DNA of 36,004 bases, from NCBI GenBank assembly GCA_013375405.1, contig JABXJU010000015.1, positions 1-36,004 on the forward strand, read 5' to 3'. The notes beneath the pieces are model-generated. The model saw only the letters and a program-made list of their open reading frames with translations, did not search any database and was not told where the DNA came from. The DNA is from Candidatus Helarchaeota archaeon. Lineage in GTDB: Archaea > Asgardarchaeota > Lokiarchaeia > Helarchaeales > HEL-GB-A. Of this stretch, positions 9,261 to 18,695 are shown one piece after another; position 1 is the first letter of the stretch; each line of letters starts with the position of its first letter. A program made the position numbers and the translations under genes.

Positions 9261-10586
9261 TTATACAAGCCCGGCTCCACCTTTCTTTTTTGCTGCTAGA
9301 TATTCCTGTATTACCGTGGGGAAAAAATCCTGGGGTGAAACATCAATAGCATTTATCTTCATCTTTCCAAGTTGCTTTTTTAAATTGACGCGTCGCTCCC
9401 AGAGTTCCTCAGAGATAGCTTCAAGTAATGCAGTATCAAGCATTTTAGCTGTTTTAGCCTCAAAAAACGGACCAAATGGACTAATTAAAATAACTTCATT
9501 ATCATAAGATCGTGCTAACATTAACGCTTGCACAAAGAATTTAGATGACTCCTCCATATCCGTTAGAATGAAAAAATATGAATCTTTTTTCATTCTTTTA
9601 ACTACATAATCAACTGCTCCATATAAATTCTTCTTTCCCGAACCTTCCACGCGAGACAATACCTCCAGTATTCGCCATTTCTGCCCAGTACTAGATTTAG
9701 GTTCTATATAATAGTGCAACTTATCTGAAAACACGATTAATCCAACGTGATCGCGGCGTTCTAGCGCCAGATGAGTTAATAATAAAGTGGCTCTGATTGA
9801 ATATTCTAATTTATTATCAAACGGGTCACCACTTACCATTGAAGATGAGGCATCCAAAAAAACCATAACTCTAATATTTTTCTCCGACTCAAATTCTCGG
9901 ATCATCATTTTCCCAGTACGTGCAGAGGCTTTCCAATCAATTCGCCGATATTCATCACCACTCGTGTATTGGCGAATTCCATAGAACTCAGATCCCATAC
10001 CTTTTTGGCGAGTTCGGTGCGATCCAAAAACCATCCCCTCTCGTCGTCGTGAAGCAAACGATTTCAATCGTCGTACATCATCATACGTAGGATATACTAA
10101 TAATGTAGAATAATTTTCTAGCTCTTTTTCCTCAAAGATAAATCCCGACCGATCTTTCAATATAGCCCGAGTAGGACCAAGTCGATACTCCCCGCGCATT
10201 TTTGATTGTAAAATATATGAGAAAGTAATGGATTTTCCGGGATCAATGCGTGTCCCGATATGATTATCTCCTAAAATTAATTTAAAAGAGCCATCTCCTG
10301 GAAAAATATCAAAAACTTTGAGATAATCAATTCGTCTTGATCCCTTATTACGAATTTTAATTTTAATGTGGATAAAATCATCAACAAAATTTTTTTCCTT
10401 ATCAAGAATTCGCCTTATTTCAACGTCCTTCATTTGCACGGAGGCTTGGAACCCGGGAATACCAACCACTGCCATGAAGAGCATAGCTACTCCTAGGACA
10501 GCTAAATAATAGTTAGTAAAGGCAGATCCCCAAAATAGAAAGAAAATTCCTGCAAGGACAAGTGTTCGTCCTCGATTTGTAAGCAT
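9261..10586 (-). CDS. DUF58 / von Willebrand A-like protein
   Basis: A 441-residue protein with two N-terminal hydrophobic segments (about 8-45), a beta-rich middle (about 50-170) and a DUF58 core. The DUF58 signature is explicit: GSEFYGIRQYTSGDEYRRID followed by WKASART, then VMVFLDASSSM, a MIDAS-like DxSxS metal site in the vWA-like domain. DUF58 proteins are almost always encoded beside MoxR ATPases and are thought to act with them in assembling or remodelling membrane or surface complexes. A GTGAT ribosome site lies just upstream of ATG 10586, 14 bases after the moxR-like gene. Confidence 0.92.
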   Translation of the reverse strand: MLTNRGRTLVLAGIFFLFWGSAFTNYYLAVLGVAMLFMAVVGIPGFQASVQMKDVEIRRILDKEKNFVDDFIHIKIKIRNKGSRRIDYLKVFDIFPGDGSFKLILGDNHIGTRIDPGKSITFSYILQSKMRGEYRLGPTRAILKDRSGFIFEEKELENYSTLLVYPTYDDVRRLKSFASRRREGMVFGSHRTRQKGMGSEFYGIRQYTSGDEYRRIDWKASARTGKMMIREFESEKNIRVMVFLDASSSMVSGDPFDNKLEYSIRATLLLTHLALERRDHVGLIVFSDKLHYYIEPKSSTGQKWRILEVLSRVEGSGKKNLYGAVDYVVKRMKKDSYFFILTDMEESSKFFVQALMLARSYDNEVILISPFGPFFEAKTAKMLDTALLEAISEELWERRVNLKKQLGKMKINAIDVSPQDFFPTVIQEYLAAKKKGGAGLV

Positions 10587-10600
10587 CTAAGTATCACAGC

Positions 10601-11566
10601 CTAAATTGGAGCTCGCATTTCCTCTAAAAGATTATTAACAAGCCGTGGAACCGCAACTCCCCCAAGCTCAGCCTCAGGTTTTAGAATCAAGCGATGATAA
10701 AGCCCATGTAAGGTTAAACTTTTAACATCATCTGGGGTTACATAAGTTCTACCTAAAATTGCGGCTCGTGCTTTCGCACAGGTCAATAAAACAATTGATG
10801 CCCTTGGACTGCCTCCGAGTAGTATTTGAGGATCTTTTCTGGTTCGAATGACAATATCTCGAATATAAGTCATTATTGCCTTATCTACATGAACATGTCT
10901 CACAGCTTCCTGCATCTTAACAAGTAATTGTGGATTTGTGATTTCATTTAATTTCACATCAACGGGAGAATGCTTCCGGACAATAATTTCTACCTCCTCG
11001 CTGTCGGTGGGATAGCCTACGATTAGTTTAAAGAGAAATCGGTCGACTTGGGCTTCAGGAAGCGGGTAAGTTCCCTCAAGCTCAATGGGGTTCTGGGTTG
11101 CGAGTACCAAAAAGGGCCGATCTAACTTATGAGTGGTCCCTTCGAGGGTTACTTGTCTTTCCTGCATGCATTCTAATAATGCAGCCTGCGTCTTTGGGGG
11201 GGCGCGATTAATTTCGTCAGCCAAGACCACGTTTGCGAAGATAGGTCCCTTTTTCAGTTTAAAGGTAGCGCTTTCTGTGTCAAAAATATTTGTGCCCGTG
11301 ACATCTGCGGGGAGCATATCAGGGGTAAACTGAATTCGCTTGAAGGAGCAACCAAGAACATCCGCGAACGCGTTGGCCATAAAAGTTTTTGCAACTCCTG
11401 GAACGCCTTCCAGAAGAACATGCCCATCCGCCAATAAGGAAATAAAAATATTCTGCATGACCTCTCCTTTTCCAACCACCACTCTCCGAAGTTCCGTTAG
11501 AACCCGCTGGGCAATATCTCGAACTTCACCGACACTCATTACTTCACTACTAGCCATTTTCATCAC
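10601..11566 (-). CDS. MoxR-family AAA+ ATPase
   Basis: A MoxR AAA+ ATPase of about 320 residues, a chaperone-like enzyme that remodels partner proteins, typically vWA/DUF58 proteins. Walker A GVPGVAKT is at 54-61, Walker B VVLADEIN at about 113-120, the sensor region LATQNPIELEGTYPLPEAQ follows, and an arginine-rich lid ends the protein. The longest frame begins with GTG at 11566; ATG codons follow at 11563 and 11557, and the last has a GTGAT-like site at good distance, so Met4 is the probable start. The DUF58 gene follows after 14 bases. Confidence 0.94.
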   Translation of the reverse strand: MMKMASSEVMSVGEVRDIAQRVLTELRRVVVGKGEVMQNIFISLLADGHVLLEGVPGVAKTFMANAFADVLGCSFKRIQFTPDMLPADVTGTNIFDTESATFKLKKGPIFANVVLADEINRAPPKTQAALLECMQERQVTLEGTTHKLDRPFLVLATQNPIELEGTYPLPEAQVDRFLFKLIVGYPTDSEEVEIIVRKHSPVDVKLNEITNPQLLVKMQEAVRHVHVDKAIMTYIRDIVIRTRKDPQILLGGSPRASIVLLTCAKARAAILGRTYVTPDDVKSLTLHGLYHRLILKPEAELGGVAVPRLVNNLLEEMRAPI

Positions 11567-11631
11567 TTTTTCATATATCTTCCATCATTCATTACATTAT
11601 CTTTTTTATAATTCTTAATCCTTTCTAAAAC

Positions 11632-13356
11632 TTATTTCGGAGACGCTAAATCACTCACCCAGCGCATTTCCAGGAAAATTTTAAGGAATTCTTGTTCGTA
11701 CAACACACGTCTTCCTTTCTCAACTTCCTCAAACGTCTTAAAGGCCTTAACAAGTTGTTTTTCATCCGTTTCGGGAAAATCACTTAAAATTCGATCGATT
11801 ACTTCATCTACATCAAATCCTTTCAAATCAAGAATTTTTGTGAGTGACCGTCTCAACCGTCTATACAGAAGGGCTAAAGCCTTTTCATAGCGGTGATGAC
11901 GCTTAAACCAATTCAATCGTTTTTTGTATAACGATTCTCCTTCTCGCTTTACTTTGCTTAACTTAACTTTTTCTGGTTTTTCGGCTTCTGGAATGAATTT
12001 TTTTGTCAACTTAAAAGCTAGATAGGGGCCAAGCGGTGCAAAAAACCAGCTGAATAAGAGGAAATCTTCAACCGCGATAACCATGCCAAAATAAAAAGAT
12101 GCACTATATCCTCGTTTTACTTGATGTGCTTCATCAAAAACGATAGTCCAAGTTGGATCCCCTCCGGTAAGCGCATTGACCAAAGCTGAGGCGAACGCTC
12201 GATTGTCATACGCCGGCTCAGTCATTAGCTTATTTGTAAGAATATCAGGATCGCTAATTAAGATCATATTTCCAGATGCTGAAACAGCGGTTATTGTATA
12301 TCCACCAGGTTGGGTGACATCTTCTGCATCTTTTTGGAAATTCTTATTTAAATCTAACCAAACATCAACCGGGGTACTGTCAACTGACGAGAACCCACTC
12401 ATAGCTCCACCGATGGGGCTCGCCGTCCAAAATCCAACATTATAGGACGACCCAGCTATGGTAAGAGAGGCAGTGAAGGCAGTCGCAGATTCGTTTCCTC
12501 CAAGTCCTTGACAGAGATATCCATCTTGGAAAGGCAGATCTTTCGGAATGAGATAGGGAGTACCTCCGAACAGTAACCAACCTATCAGAGAAAACACTCC
12601 CAGAAACCATAATCCTTCATTAGCGGTCCCCATGTCTTGTAAAAAGACAACGACTCCTCCTGCATCTAATAATTGTTGCAGGTAGAGCATGCCAGTTGGG
12701 AAAAAAATGGCTTTGGGCCCTATCACAAATAGAATTGTACGATTTAACGGATAATCATCTTGGTATTTCGTGAGCTCCGCATAGGAGGAGATAATAGCGG
12801 TTGTTCTATACCCCATTCCTTCAATATCTCCTCGAAATACGGCGCAACCCCCATCACCCGTATTATAAACCGAATATGGTTGGTCTGCAATATTCCCAAA
12901 TTGGAAAAGCGTTAAGAAAATGGGAAGCGCAAAGAAAATAAAAACCACAAATAGTAAAATTGCGCCCTTATTCAGCGTCTTTTTGGGCTTATAGACCATC
13001 CTCGTCCTCGTTCTCGTCCCACGGGTTATCTTAACAGGCGTAAGGACTTTATCAACCGCTGTTAATCCCTTATAAATCAGAAAAACTGATAATAAGATAA
13101 CTAGTACTCCAATGAGAGGGAGAAAGCTCATTCCCCGGAGCATAATAATTAGTATTATTCCTATAATAATTCCAATTAACCCCGCCCAGATCTTTCCCCG
13201 TCCCTTTTTCTGAATAGGTGGACGTTTGCGCTGCGTCGTAGGCTTTCGCGGCGGTGGTTTTCGTGGCGGTGGTTTTGATGGAGATGGAGGCGGTTGCTTT
13301 TGCGATTGCGGTCCTTTCCCCGATTTATCAGGCGGTGGGGGCGCCTTCTGTGCCAA
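11632..13356 (-). CDS. DUF4350-like membrane protein with proline/lysine-rich N-terminus
   Basis: A 574-residue protein. Residues 1-52 are a Pro/Lys/Arg-rich cytoplasmic tail, then two transmembrane helices (about 53-95), a third near 130-150, an extracytoplasmic domain containing RTILFVIGPKAIFFPTGMLY and GGVVVFLQDMG that resembles the GATase-like DUF4350 domain found in MoxR-DUF58 clusters, another helix near 430, and a charged helical cytoplasmic end. The start is a TTG: the frame has a stop 21 bases upstream and no ATG between, and GGGAGG lies 11 bases before it. Its first 29 bases overlap the end of the DUF4129 gene in another frame, suggesting translational coupling. The DUF4350 call is moderate. 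Confidence 0.82.
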   Translation of the reverse strand: MAQKAPPPPDKSGKGPQSQKQPPPSPSKPPPRKPPPRKPTTQRKRPPIQKKGRGKIWAGLIGIIIGIILIIMLRGMSFLPLIGVLVILLSVFLIYKGLTAVDKVLTPVKITRGTRTRTRMVYKPKKTLNKGAILLFVVFIFFALPIFLTLFQFGNIADQPYSVYNTGDGGCAVFRGDIEGMGYRTTAIISSYAELTKYQDDYPLNRTILFVIGPKAIFFPTGMLYLQQLLDAGGVVVFLQDMGTANEGLWFLGVFSLIGWLLFGGTPYLIPKDLPFQDGYLCQGLGGNESATAFTASLTIAGSSYNVGFWTASPIGGAMSGFSSVDSTPVDVWLDLNKNFQKDAEDVTQPGGYTITAVSASGNMILISDPDILTNKLMTEPAYDNRAFASALVNALTGGDPTWTIVFDEAHQVKRGYSASFYFGMVIAVEDFLLFSWFFAPLGPYLAFKLTKKFIPEAEKPEKVKLSKVKREGESLYKKRLNWFKRHHRYEKALALLYRRLRRSLTKILDLKGFDVDEVIDRILSDFPETDEKQLVKAFKTFEEVEKGRRVLYEQEFLKIFLEMRWVSDLASPK

Positions 13357-13744
13357 CCTGCTTTGGGCCTCCCATTATTCGATCATGAAGATTCACAAAT
13401 AATTGAATTGCTTCGTTTAATTTGTTTATATCCGTTTGCTGATTTCCAAATCGTGCCTCCTCAAATAATGTGGTAAAAGGATAAAGCATAGTTGGTGGGA
13501 TTTTCACTTGTTTTACCATCGCCATTGCATATTCCCTGGCAGTTTGTCCTGGACGTCGTGGGACCTTGTAACGATTTTGCACTAATTGCAAATAATTGTA
13601 ATATGCATAAATAATTGCTTCTTGGAATCTTTTTCCTTGCTGAAGCGATTCAAGCTTCCCTTTTATAAAGCTCATATTGATCCCTTCAAATCTCACTTTC
13701 CCAGTTTTCTTCTTCTTCTTCTTTTTTTTCTCGCGACGTGCCAT
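13328..13744 (-). CDS. Stand-alone DUF4129-like protein
   Basis: A 138-residue protein: a lysine-rich N-terminus (residues 3-16), then a helical DUF4129-type domain with RRPGQTAREYA and PPTMLYPFTTLFEEARFGN. The same domain forms the C-terminus of the 1541-residue protein upstream (PSQTARDYA, PPTMIYPFTTLFEDARYGN), so one is a duplicated, detached copy. DUF4129 normally sits at the cytoplasmic C-terminus of membrane transglutaminases in MoxR-DUF58 clusters. Start ATG 13744 has AGGTGG about 11 bases upstream. It lacks membrane segments and is probably a soluble cytoplasmic partner in the same system. Confidence 0.85.
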   Translation of the reverse strand: MARREKKKKKKKKTGKVRFEGINMSFIKGKLESLQQGKRFQEAIIYAYYNYLQLVQNRYKVPRRPGQTAREYAMAMVKQVKIPPTMLYPFTTLFEEARFGNQQTDINKLNEAIQLFVNLHDRIMGGPKQVGTEGAPTA

Positions 13745-13911
13745 AGACTTAAGACCACCTGAACTTTGTTTAATCTATTATTGGAATCTGCTCTTAAAGT
13801 TATATTATATGTAATACCATCCTAATAAAAATTATGGAAATTTAATCTCTGAAATTCTAAATTGAATTTACTACCATATAAAAAATCCTTCATTTATATC
13901 TCCTATTTTTT

Positions 13912-16900
13912 TTAATCTTCATTAGCATTATCACTGGGTTCCTTCCCTAATTCCCTCGGCCTTTCCATAATCCGAACACAAAGATTCATGAATAATCGAA
14001 AAGCTTTGCTATAGTGGTTTTCATCTATTGGCTTATTTCCATAACGTGCATCTTCAAATAAAGTTGTAAAAGGATAAATCATAGTTGGTGGGAGCTTAGT
14101 ACGTTTAACCGCGATTTCCATGGCGTAATCGCGTGCCGTTTGGCTGGGACGTTTTGGGCTATCAAAATAGTTTTGCATTATCTTTAAGAAAATATAGTAG
14201 GAATAGATAATCCCTTCGCGGTATCTCTTTCCCTGCAGAAGCGCTTTTAATTTTGTTTTAATAAATTCAATATCAATGCCTGCAAATTCTGACATTTTCC
14301 CCATTTTTTGTTTTTTACTTCTCCGAGAATATAGAGAATGCGCGACATACACTGCAATAATTCCTACCACGATCCCAATAATCCATGGCAAATATTGAAG
14401 AATAATATCCCCTATACTTTCCGGAATAATTATTTCAGCTGTAATAATTTGAGATGTATACTCTCCGTAAGCTGTGAAATTCGCATATATCGTGGCATTC
14501 CCTGCTATAGAAGGAAGTGTCACCTCTATACTGAACTCACCTTGGGAATTAGTGTTTCCAGACCCAAGGAGCGAATTATTATAGTAGATTTCTACAACCC
14601 TATTTTGGATTGTTTCAGTTGATTCGTTATCATTCACAGAACCTGAAATGGTTATCTGACTTCCTGCATTAAGTGTAAGATCAACAAAACTAGAATACCC
14701 TGCGATGTTTGTGATGGCGATATCTGCGCCCTTTGGAACATTCCACAGTTGTTCTGTCGAGGAGGGATAGGTATTGGAAGTGCCACTATAATTCAGTGTT
14801 ATAGTCTTCATTCCTACAGACGCTGAATCGTCAGGAATTTCCAGATCCAAACTGAACGCTCCATTTACAGATTTTGAAGTTTCTAGATCCCCATCAAAAT
14901 ATACCGATATGTCACCCGCAAAAGCTTGATTCGCATTATCCACTAAACTTCCCGAAATTGTAATATTCTCTCCTCGCATTCCTGTTCGATCTATCGCCAT
15001 ATTAATGATCTGTGTAGTACAATTTACTTCTACATTAGCAGTCTGTTCTTGATTGAGAATAAATGAACTATTCGTCAATGTCGCACTGATATCGTAATCC
15101 CCTATAGTAAAACTTTCATAGACAATGAATGAGGTGGAAAAATTACCTTGGCTATCAGTGACTACCGTCACAGGATCCCTGTTCTGATCTAAGGCATTAC
15201 TCCCATTGAAAGTCAAAATTATTAGTTCGTTTGGGACAGGGTTATTATGCTTTTCTCTTAATCTACCCGTTACTTGCAATGTGGTTTGTCCCCGAGTGGT
15301 TTCACTTGGTGTGACCGTATCGATCGAGACATTAACCGCCCACACGACGGGCGGATCTGCTTTTGTCGAGGCGTTTAAAATGAATGAATTCACCAGCGAA
15401 CCTGCTGAATAATTAACCTTAATATCTACATTCGTAGGCTCTTGGTACCCAACATTATAAGTGATATTATAGAATCCTGTTGAAGCTTGAGTGATAGCGG
15501 AATTCATAAAACTTTCTGTGCCATTTTCTGCAATCCACCATGCTTCCACTAGCTGTGATCCAAACCCAGTTCCATTTTCGAATAGAAGGTAACCACCCAC
15601 ATAGACAGGATCACCAGCGATAATTGGCGTTGGGGTAACAATGCGTCCTACCGTGGATGTAAATGTGGTCTTGCTTAAAACGGTCGTCGCTACGATTCTC
15701 ACCCGATGCGTATTGTTTATTGCACTCCAGCTAGCACTTGACGGAACAAAAGTAAAATTAGAGCCAAATATCCAGACTCCTGAGAAGACCGCTGAAAGAT
15801 TGTAATCACCAATGGGGTGAGTGTCTGGAATTTGTACATACGTATCAAAGTTTCCATTCGCATCTAGGGCTATTAGAAATCCAAGGGTTGTATCTGTTTC
15901 ATTTACTTTGATTTCTATATATTGTCCCGCGGTGCTTGCGATTCCTAGCGAATCCGAAAGCGAACCCCAAACATGGATCGAGGTTTCACCTCGCACGGCA
16001 AAGGGAGAGGGAATCGATGCTGAATCAGTATTCAGAATGATATTCGTTTGATTTGTACAACGTATTTGATATGTGGTGCTCGGATCCGTTGTGGCATTTC
16101 CCCATACTACCGAAAAATTAGCCCAAACTCTCACATCATTGTTCCCTGCACTATCATCATAATCTTCCGGAATATAATAGAAGCCCTGATAAAATCCATT
16201 TGCAGCTGTATTATCCGCACAGATAGCGTAAGTTCCCGTAGAATTCGCCCACCATACAGTAACTAAGCCTCCATTAATGCCCGTGAGATTATCATAAGTT
16301 AAATAGCCATTGAATGCTATAGTGTGGCCTCGCGGCAGAATTGGATTGCTCGGGGAAGTTATGTTTATGTAGAGGGTCGCTGTTACAGTGATCGTTTCGT
16401 TTTGACTTTGGGCTGCACTTCCTGGAACTGTCACAAAATAATCTGGGTACGGATTTGGATAATCCACCACAAACGTGCCATTAAATCTCATGGTGAAATT
16501 ATAGACTCCTTCGGATTCGTTACTCGGGAAGCTGTAACTGGAATTGACTTCACCATTCGAATCGGTTAATTGCCGTCCCAGATTATCACTGAGATCCCGA
16601 TCAATTTCTATAACGTACCCTAACAATTCGACATCAGAAATTGGCTGACCGTTACTCGCATCCGTGATATTCGCATCTACAAGGAACGCATCTCCCGTAC
16701 CTCGGACTATTGAATGTGGATTTAATGATATAATATTGACTTCAGTGGTCCCATTACAAGTTACAATTGTTTCATTTTGAACTGCATAGAAGGAGGCATT
16801 GAACCGATGTGGGCCAGCACGGGAATTTGCAGTGAAATTATGGTTATTATAGGCCCCTGGACTAATTCCCACAAGAGAATTCTCCGTTACATCCGCATAT

Positions 16901-18537
16901 GTATAGAATACTGATTCATTTAACCATGTTGTAGTTAAAACTGTCCCGTCCCTGAGTAATGTCCCGGTCAAATCAAATAGATCTCCAGGATTTTGTGGCG
17001 TATCATAAGGAACAGACGCATTGAACAGCATCGTATAATGCGAAGTTTCCACCCGCGTATCGTTCCTTCGCGCATCAATCCTAATTAATTGCTGTGGTGC
17101 GGATTGATTTGGCATCCACATTACTGGAGGAATAGGATTGGGATCAAATTGCACCCATTCACCATCCCCTGGAGTAGTAGAGTAAGGAATCCATACTTCC
17201 GCCCAGAAATGGCTATGAGACAGTCTCATCATTCCAGGTAATAGGGGATCAGGTTGATATCCTACTCCACCCCATACCAATCGGCTTGAAATATTTAAAT
17301 TGCGTAAATATATCACATAGTTCGAAGCAAAATCTGCTGACATTCCATACCCATTGTTTATAAGATACCCTGGATCAAAATCTTGTCCTGGAATCTGTAC
17401 ACGGAAGGGTGTCCAATACCATCTCGTTTTAAAATATTCCATCACTGCTTGAGCAGTTTCGTAGGTGTTATTTGAAGTGATTGCGGGATTGCTTGCTAAC
17501 GCTTGCATATCCGCAACTACTTCTGGATATGCAGACAGATCAGGCATCTGCAAATAATCCTGACTACCTGGAGGATCTGCAATAAAATTTAAAGGTGAAT
17601 CAAAGTAAACATTCGATTCAATAGAAGATAAATTGATTGAATTATTATAAGTTACAAAATAGACTATATAATAAATTCCCGGAATCCCTACAGTGGCATT
17701 CCAATGGACTACGCCACATTGATCTTCTAATAAATCCCATGTCACATTAGTCGCTGGGAGCATTGTTCCACCATCTAAAAATTGAAGACTTGAACGTATC
17801 ATTGGTCTATTCCATAGATGTGGTAATGGAAGGGTTCCATATCCTGCTTGTGTAAACTGGACTCGAATCATCACCAGATAATCTGTTCCGGGAGTATTAT
17901 CCGTCGAATACAAAGTTGTAGTGGTATTTTCCAATATCCAAGTCGTCCCTTCAAAATAATCATAAACTCGTATCCGCCAATACCTCCATGGTTGACTATA
18001 ATTTACATAAACTGTTGTGAAACCGCTCCCAAATGGACCAAGTCCATTACCCATGCTACCGCCCATGCCGGGTAACCCTCCGACACCGCCACTACCACTG
18101 CCACCGCCATCACCATCACCACCGTCGATGCCAGTACCATTGCCAACTCCACCACCACCTGGGAGACTCCCATTCGGTAAGGTATAACTCATTGACCCAT
18201 TGCCTAGCCACCATGGAATATCACCGGGTGGTAATGTTCCATTGAAGTCAGAAGGCAAGGTCGTACCAGGAGGTATAGTCCAATTTACCCACCAATCTGG
18301 AATTTCCCACCCCTCAGGAATTTCCCATTCCCCCTCCGGTAGATCTGGAGGTTGATCCGGCGGAGGAAGTAATTCTAAGGGGATATTACCAAACCAATCT
18401 CCCATATTCCCGCTCATGAAAAAAGATAATGGCAATGCTGCCAAAAGTGATAATGAAGCTATTAACAAGATAATAATCAAAATTGTTTTCCACGTCACGC
18501 CTTTATGCATCGTGACCGTGCCCGGTGCTGCAGCCAT
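13912..18537 (-). CDS. Giant surface protein: transglutaminase-like domain, Ig-like repeats, C-terminal DUF4129
   Basis: 1541 residues. One N-terminal transmembrane helix (about 14-38), a Pro/Gly-rich linker (up to about 185), a beta region, then a transglutaminase-like core (about 345-470), followed by some seven or eight Ig-like units of about 100 residues rich in N-x-S/T sequons, a second transmembrane helix (about 1377-1399) and a cytoplasmic DUF4129 domain. The core keeps the His and Asp of the triad (H443 in SHFWAEVW, D465 in WVQFDPNP), but the position of the Cys is S400 in MSADFASNYV (codon TCA), so cross-linking activity is doubtful. No ribosome site precedes ATG 18537 and a TATA-like box lies 24 bases upstream, so the mRNA is probably leaderless. 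It is likely a surface scaffold or adhesin working with the MoxR/DUF58 genes. Confidence 0.9.
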   Translation of the reverse strand: MAAAPGTVTMHKGVTWKTILIIILLIASLSLLAALPLSFFMSGNMGDWFGNIPLELLPPPDQPPDLPEGEWEIPEGWEIPDWWVNWTIPPGTTLPSDFNGTLPPGDIPWWLGNGSMSYTLPNGSLPGGGGVGNGTGIDGGDGDGGGSGSGGVGGLPGMGGSMGNGLGPFGSGFTTVYVNYSQPWRYWRIRVYDYFEGTTWILENTTTTLYSTDNTPGTDYLVMIRVQFTQAGYGTLPLPHLWNRPMIRSSLQFLDGGTMLPATNVTWDLLEDQCGVVHWNATVGIPGIYYIVYFVTYNNSINLSSIESNVYFDSPLNFIADPPGSQDYLQMPDLSAYPEVVADMQALASNPAITSNNTYETAQAVMEYFKTRWYWTPFRVQIPGQDFDPGYLINNGYGMSADFASNYVIYLRNLNISSRLVWGGVGYQPDPLLPGMMRLSHSHFWAEVWIPYSTTPGDGEWVQFDPNPIPPVMWMPNQSAPQQLIRIDARRNDTRVETSHYTMLFNASVPYDTPQNPGDLFDLTGTLLRDGTVLTTTWLNESVFYTYADVTENSLVGISPGAYNNHNFTANSRAGPHRFNASFYAVQNETIVTCNGTTEVNIISLNPHSIVRGTGDAFLVDANITDASNGQPISDVELLGYVIEIDRDLSDNLGRQLTDSNGEVNSSYSFPSNESEGVYNFTMRFNGTFVVDYPNPYPDYFVTVPGSAAQSQNETITVTATLYINITSPSNPILPRGHTIAFNGYLTYDNLTGINGGLVTVWWANSTGTYAICADNTAANGFYQGFYYIPEDYDDSAGNNDVRVWANFSVVWGNATTDPSTTYQIRCTNQTNIILNTDSASIPSPFAVRGETSIHVWGSLSDSLGIASTAGQYIEIKVNETDTTLGFLIALDANGNFDTYVQIPDTHPIGDYNLSAVFSGVWIFGSNFTFVPSSASWSAINNTHRVRIVATTVLSKTTFTSTVGRIVTPTPIIAGDPVYVGGYLLFENGTGFGSQLVEAWWIAENGTESFMNSAITQASTGFYNITYNVGYQEPTNVDIKVNYSAGSLVNSFILNASTKADPPVVWAVNVSIDTVTPSETTRGQTTLQVTGRLREKHNNPVPNELIILTFNGSNALDQNRDPVTVVTDSQGNFSTSFIVYESFTIGDYDISATLTNSSFILNQEQTANVEVNCTTQIINMAIDRTGMRGENITISGSLVDNANQAFAGDISVYFDGDLETSKSVNGAFSLDLEIPDDSASVGMKTITLNYSGTSNTYPSSTEQLWNVPKGADIAITNIAGYSSFVDLTLNAGSQITISGSVNDNESTETIQNRVVEIYYNNSLLGSGNTNSQGEFSIEVTLPSIAGNATIYANFTAYGEYTSQIITAEIIIPESIGDIILQYLPWIIGIVVGIIAVYVAHSLYSRRSKKQKMGKMSEFAGIDIEFIKTKLKALLQGKRYREGIIYSYYIFLKIMQNYFDSPKRPSQTARDYAMEIAVKRTKLPPTMIYPFTTLFEDARYGNKPIDENHYSKAFRLFMNLCVRIMERPRELGKEPSDNANED

Positions 18538-18556
18538 AAAACAACCAACTACAAAA

Positions 18557-18570
18557 CTTTAAATTTTATC
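18557..18570 (-). promoter_or_regulatory. Promoter of the giant surface protein gene
   Basis: On the minus strand this reads GATAAAATTTAAAG, an AT-rich TATA-like box centred about 24 bases before ATG 18537, with no ribosome binding site in between. This fits a leaderless archaeal transcript. The same promoter sequence is preserved in the inverted copy near 19890. Confidence 0.55.
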
Positions 18571-18573
18571 AAT

Positions 18574-18614
18574 TAGTATACTATGATGTACTAATTAGTA
18601 GACGATCGTACTAA
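18574..18614. promoter_or_regulatory. Cluster of TACTAA/TTAGTA palindromes in the divergent promoter
   Basis: Three overlapping dyads lie between the two opposing promoters: TAGTATACTA (18574-18583), the perfect 12-base TACTAATTAGTA (18589-18600), and TTAGTA-N8-TACTAA (18595-18614). A further TTAGTA half-site is at 18662. Position and symmetry suggest operators for a dimeric regulator; the adjacent TrmB-family gene is the obvious candidate, which is inference. The central palindrome survives unchanged in the inverted duplicate. Confidence 0.55.
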
Positions 18615-18621
18615 TATAAAA
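18612..18621 (+). promoter_or_regulatory. TATA-like box of the TrmB-family gene
   Basis: TAATATAAAA lies about 80 bases before the TTG start. A start site some 25 bases downstream would leave a leader of roughly 50 bases carrying the AAGGAGA ribosome site at 18684-18690. It directly adjoins the palindrome cluster, so binding there would be expected to affect this promoter. Confidence 0.4.
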
Positions 18622-18695
18622 CTTTGGCTTTCATCTAGTGAAGAAACCCCCTACTATGAAATTAGTAATGAGTTCCCCTATTTAAGGAGATATGC

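Noticed and set aside
17848..18245. Plus-strand frames rich in His and Arg opposite the Gly-rich linker
   Set aside because: Antisense shadows of the Gly/Pro-rich linker of the giant surface protein.
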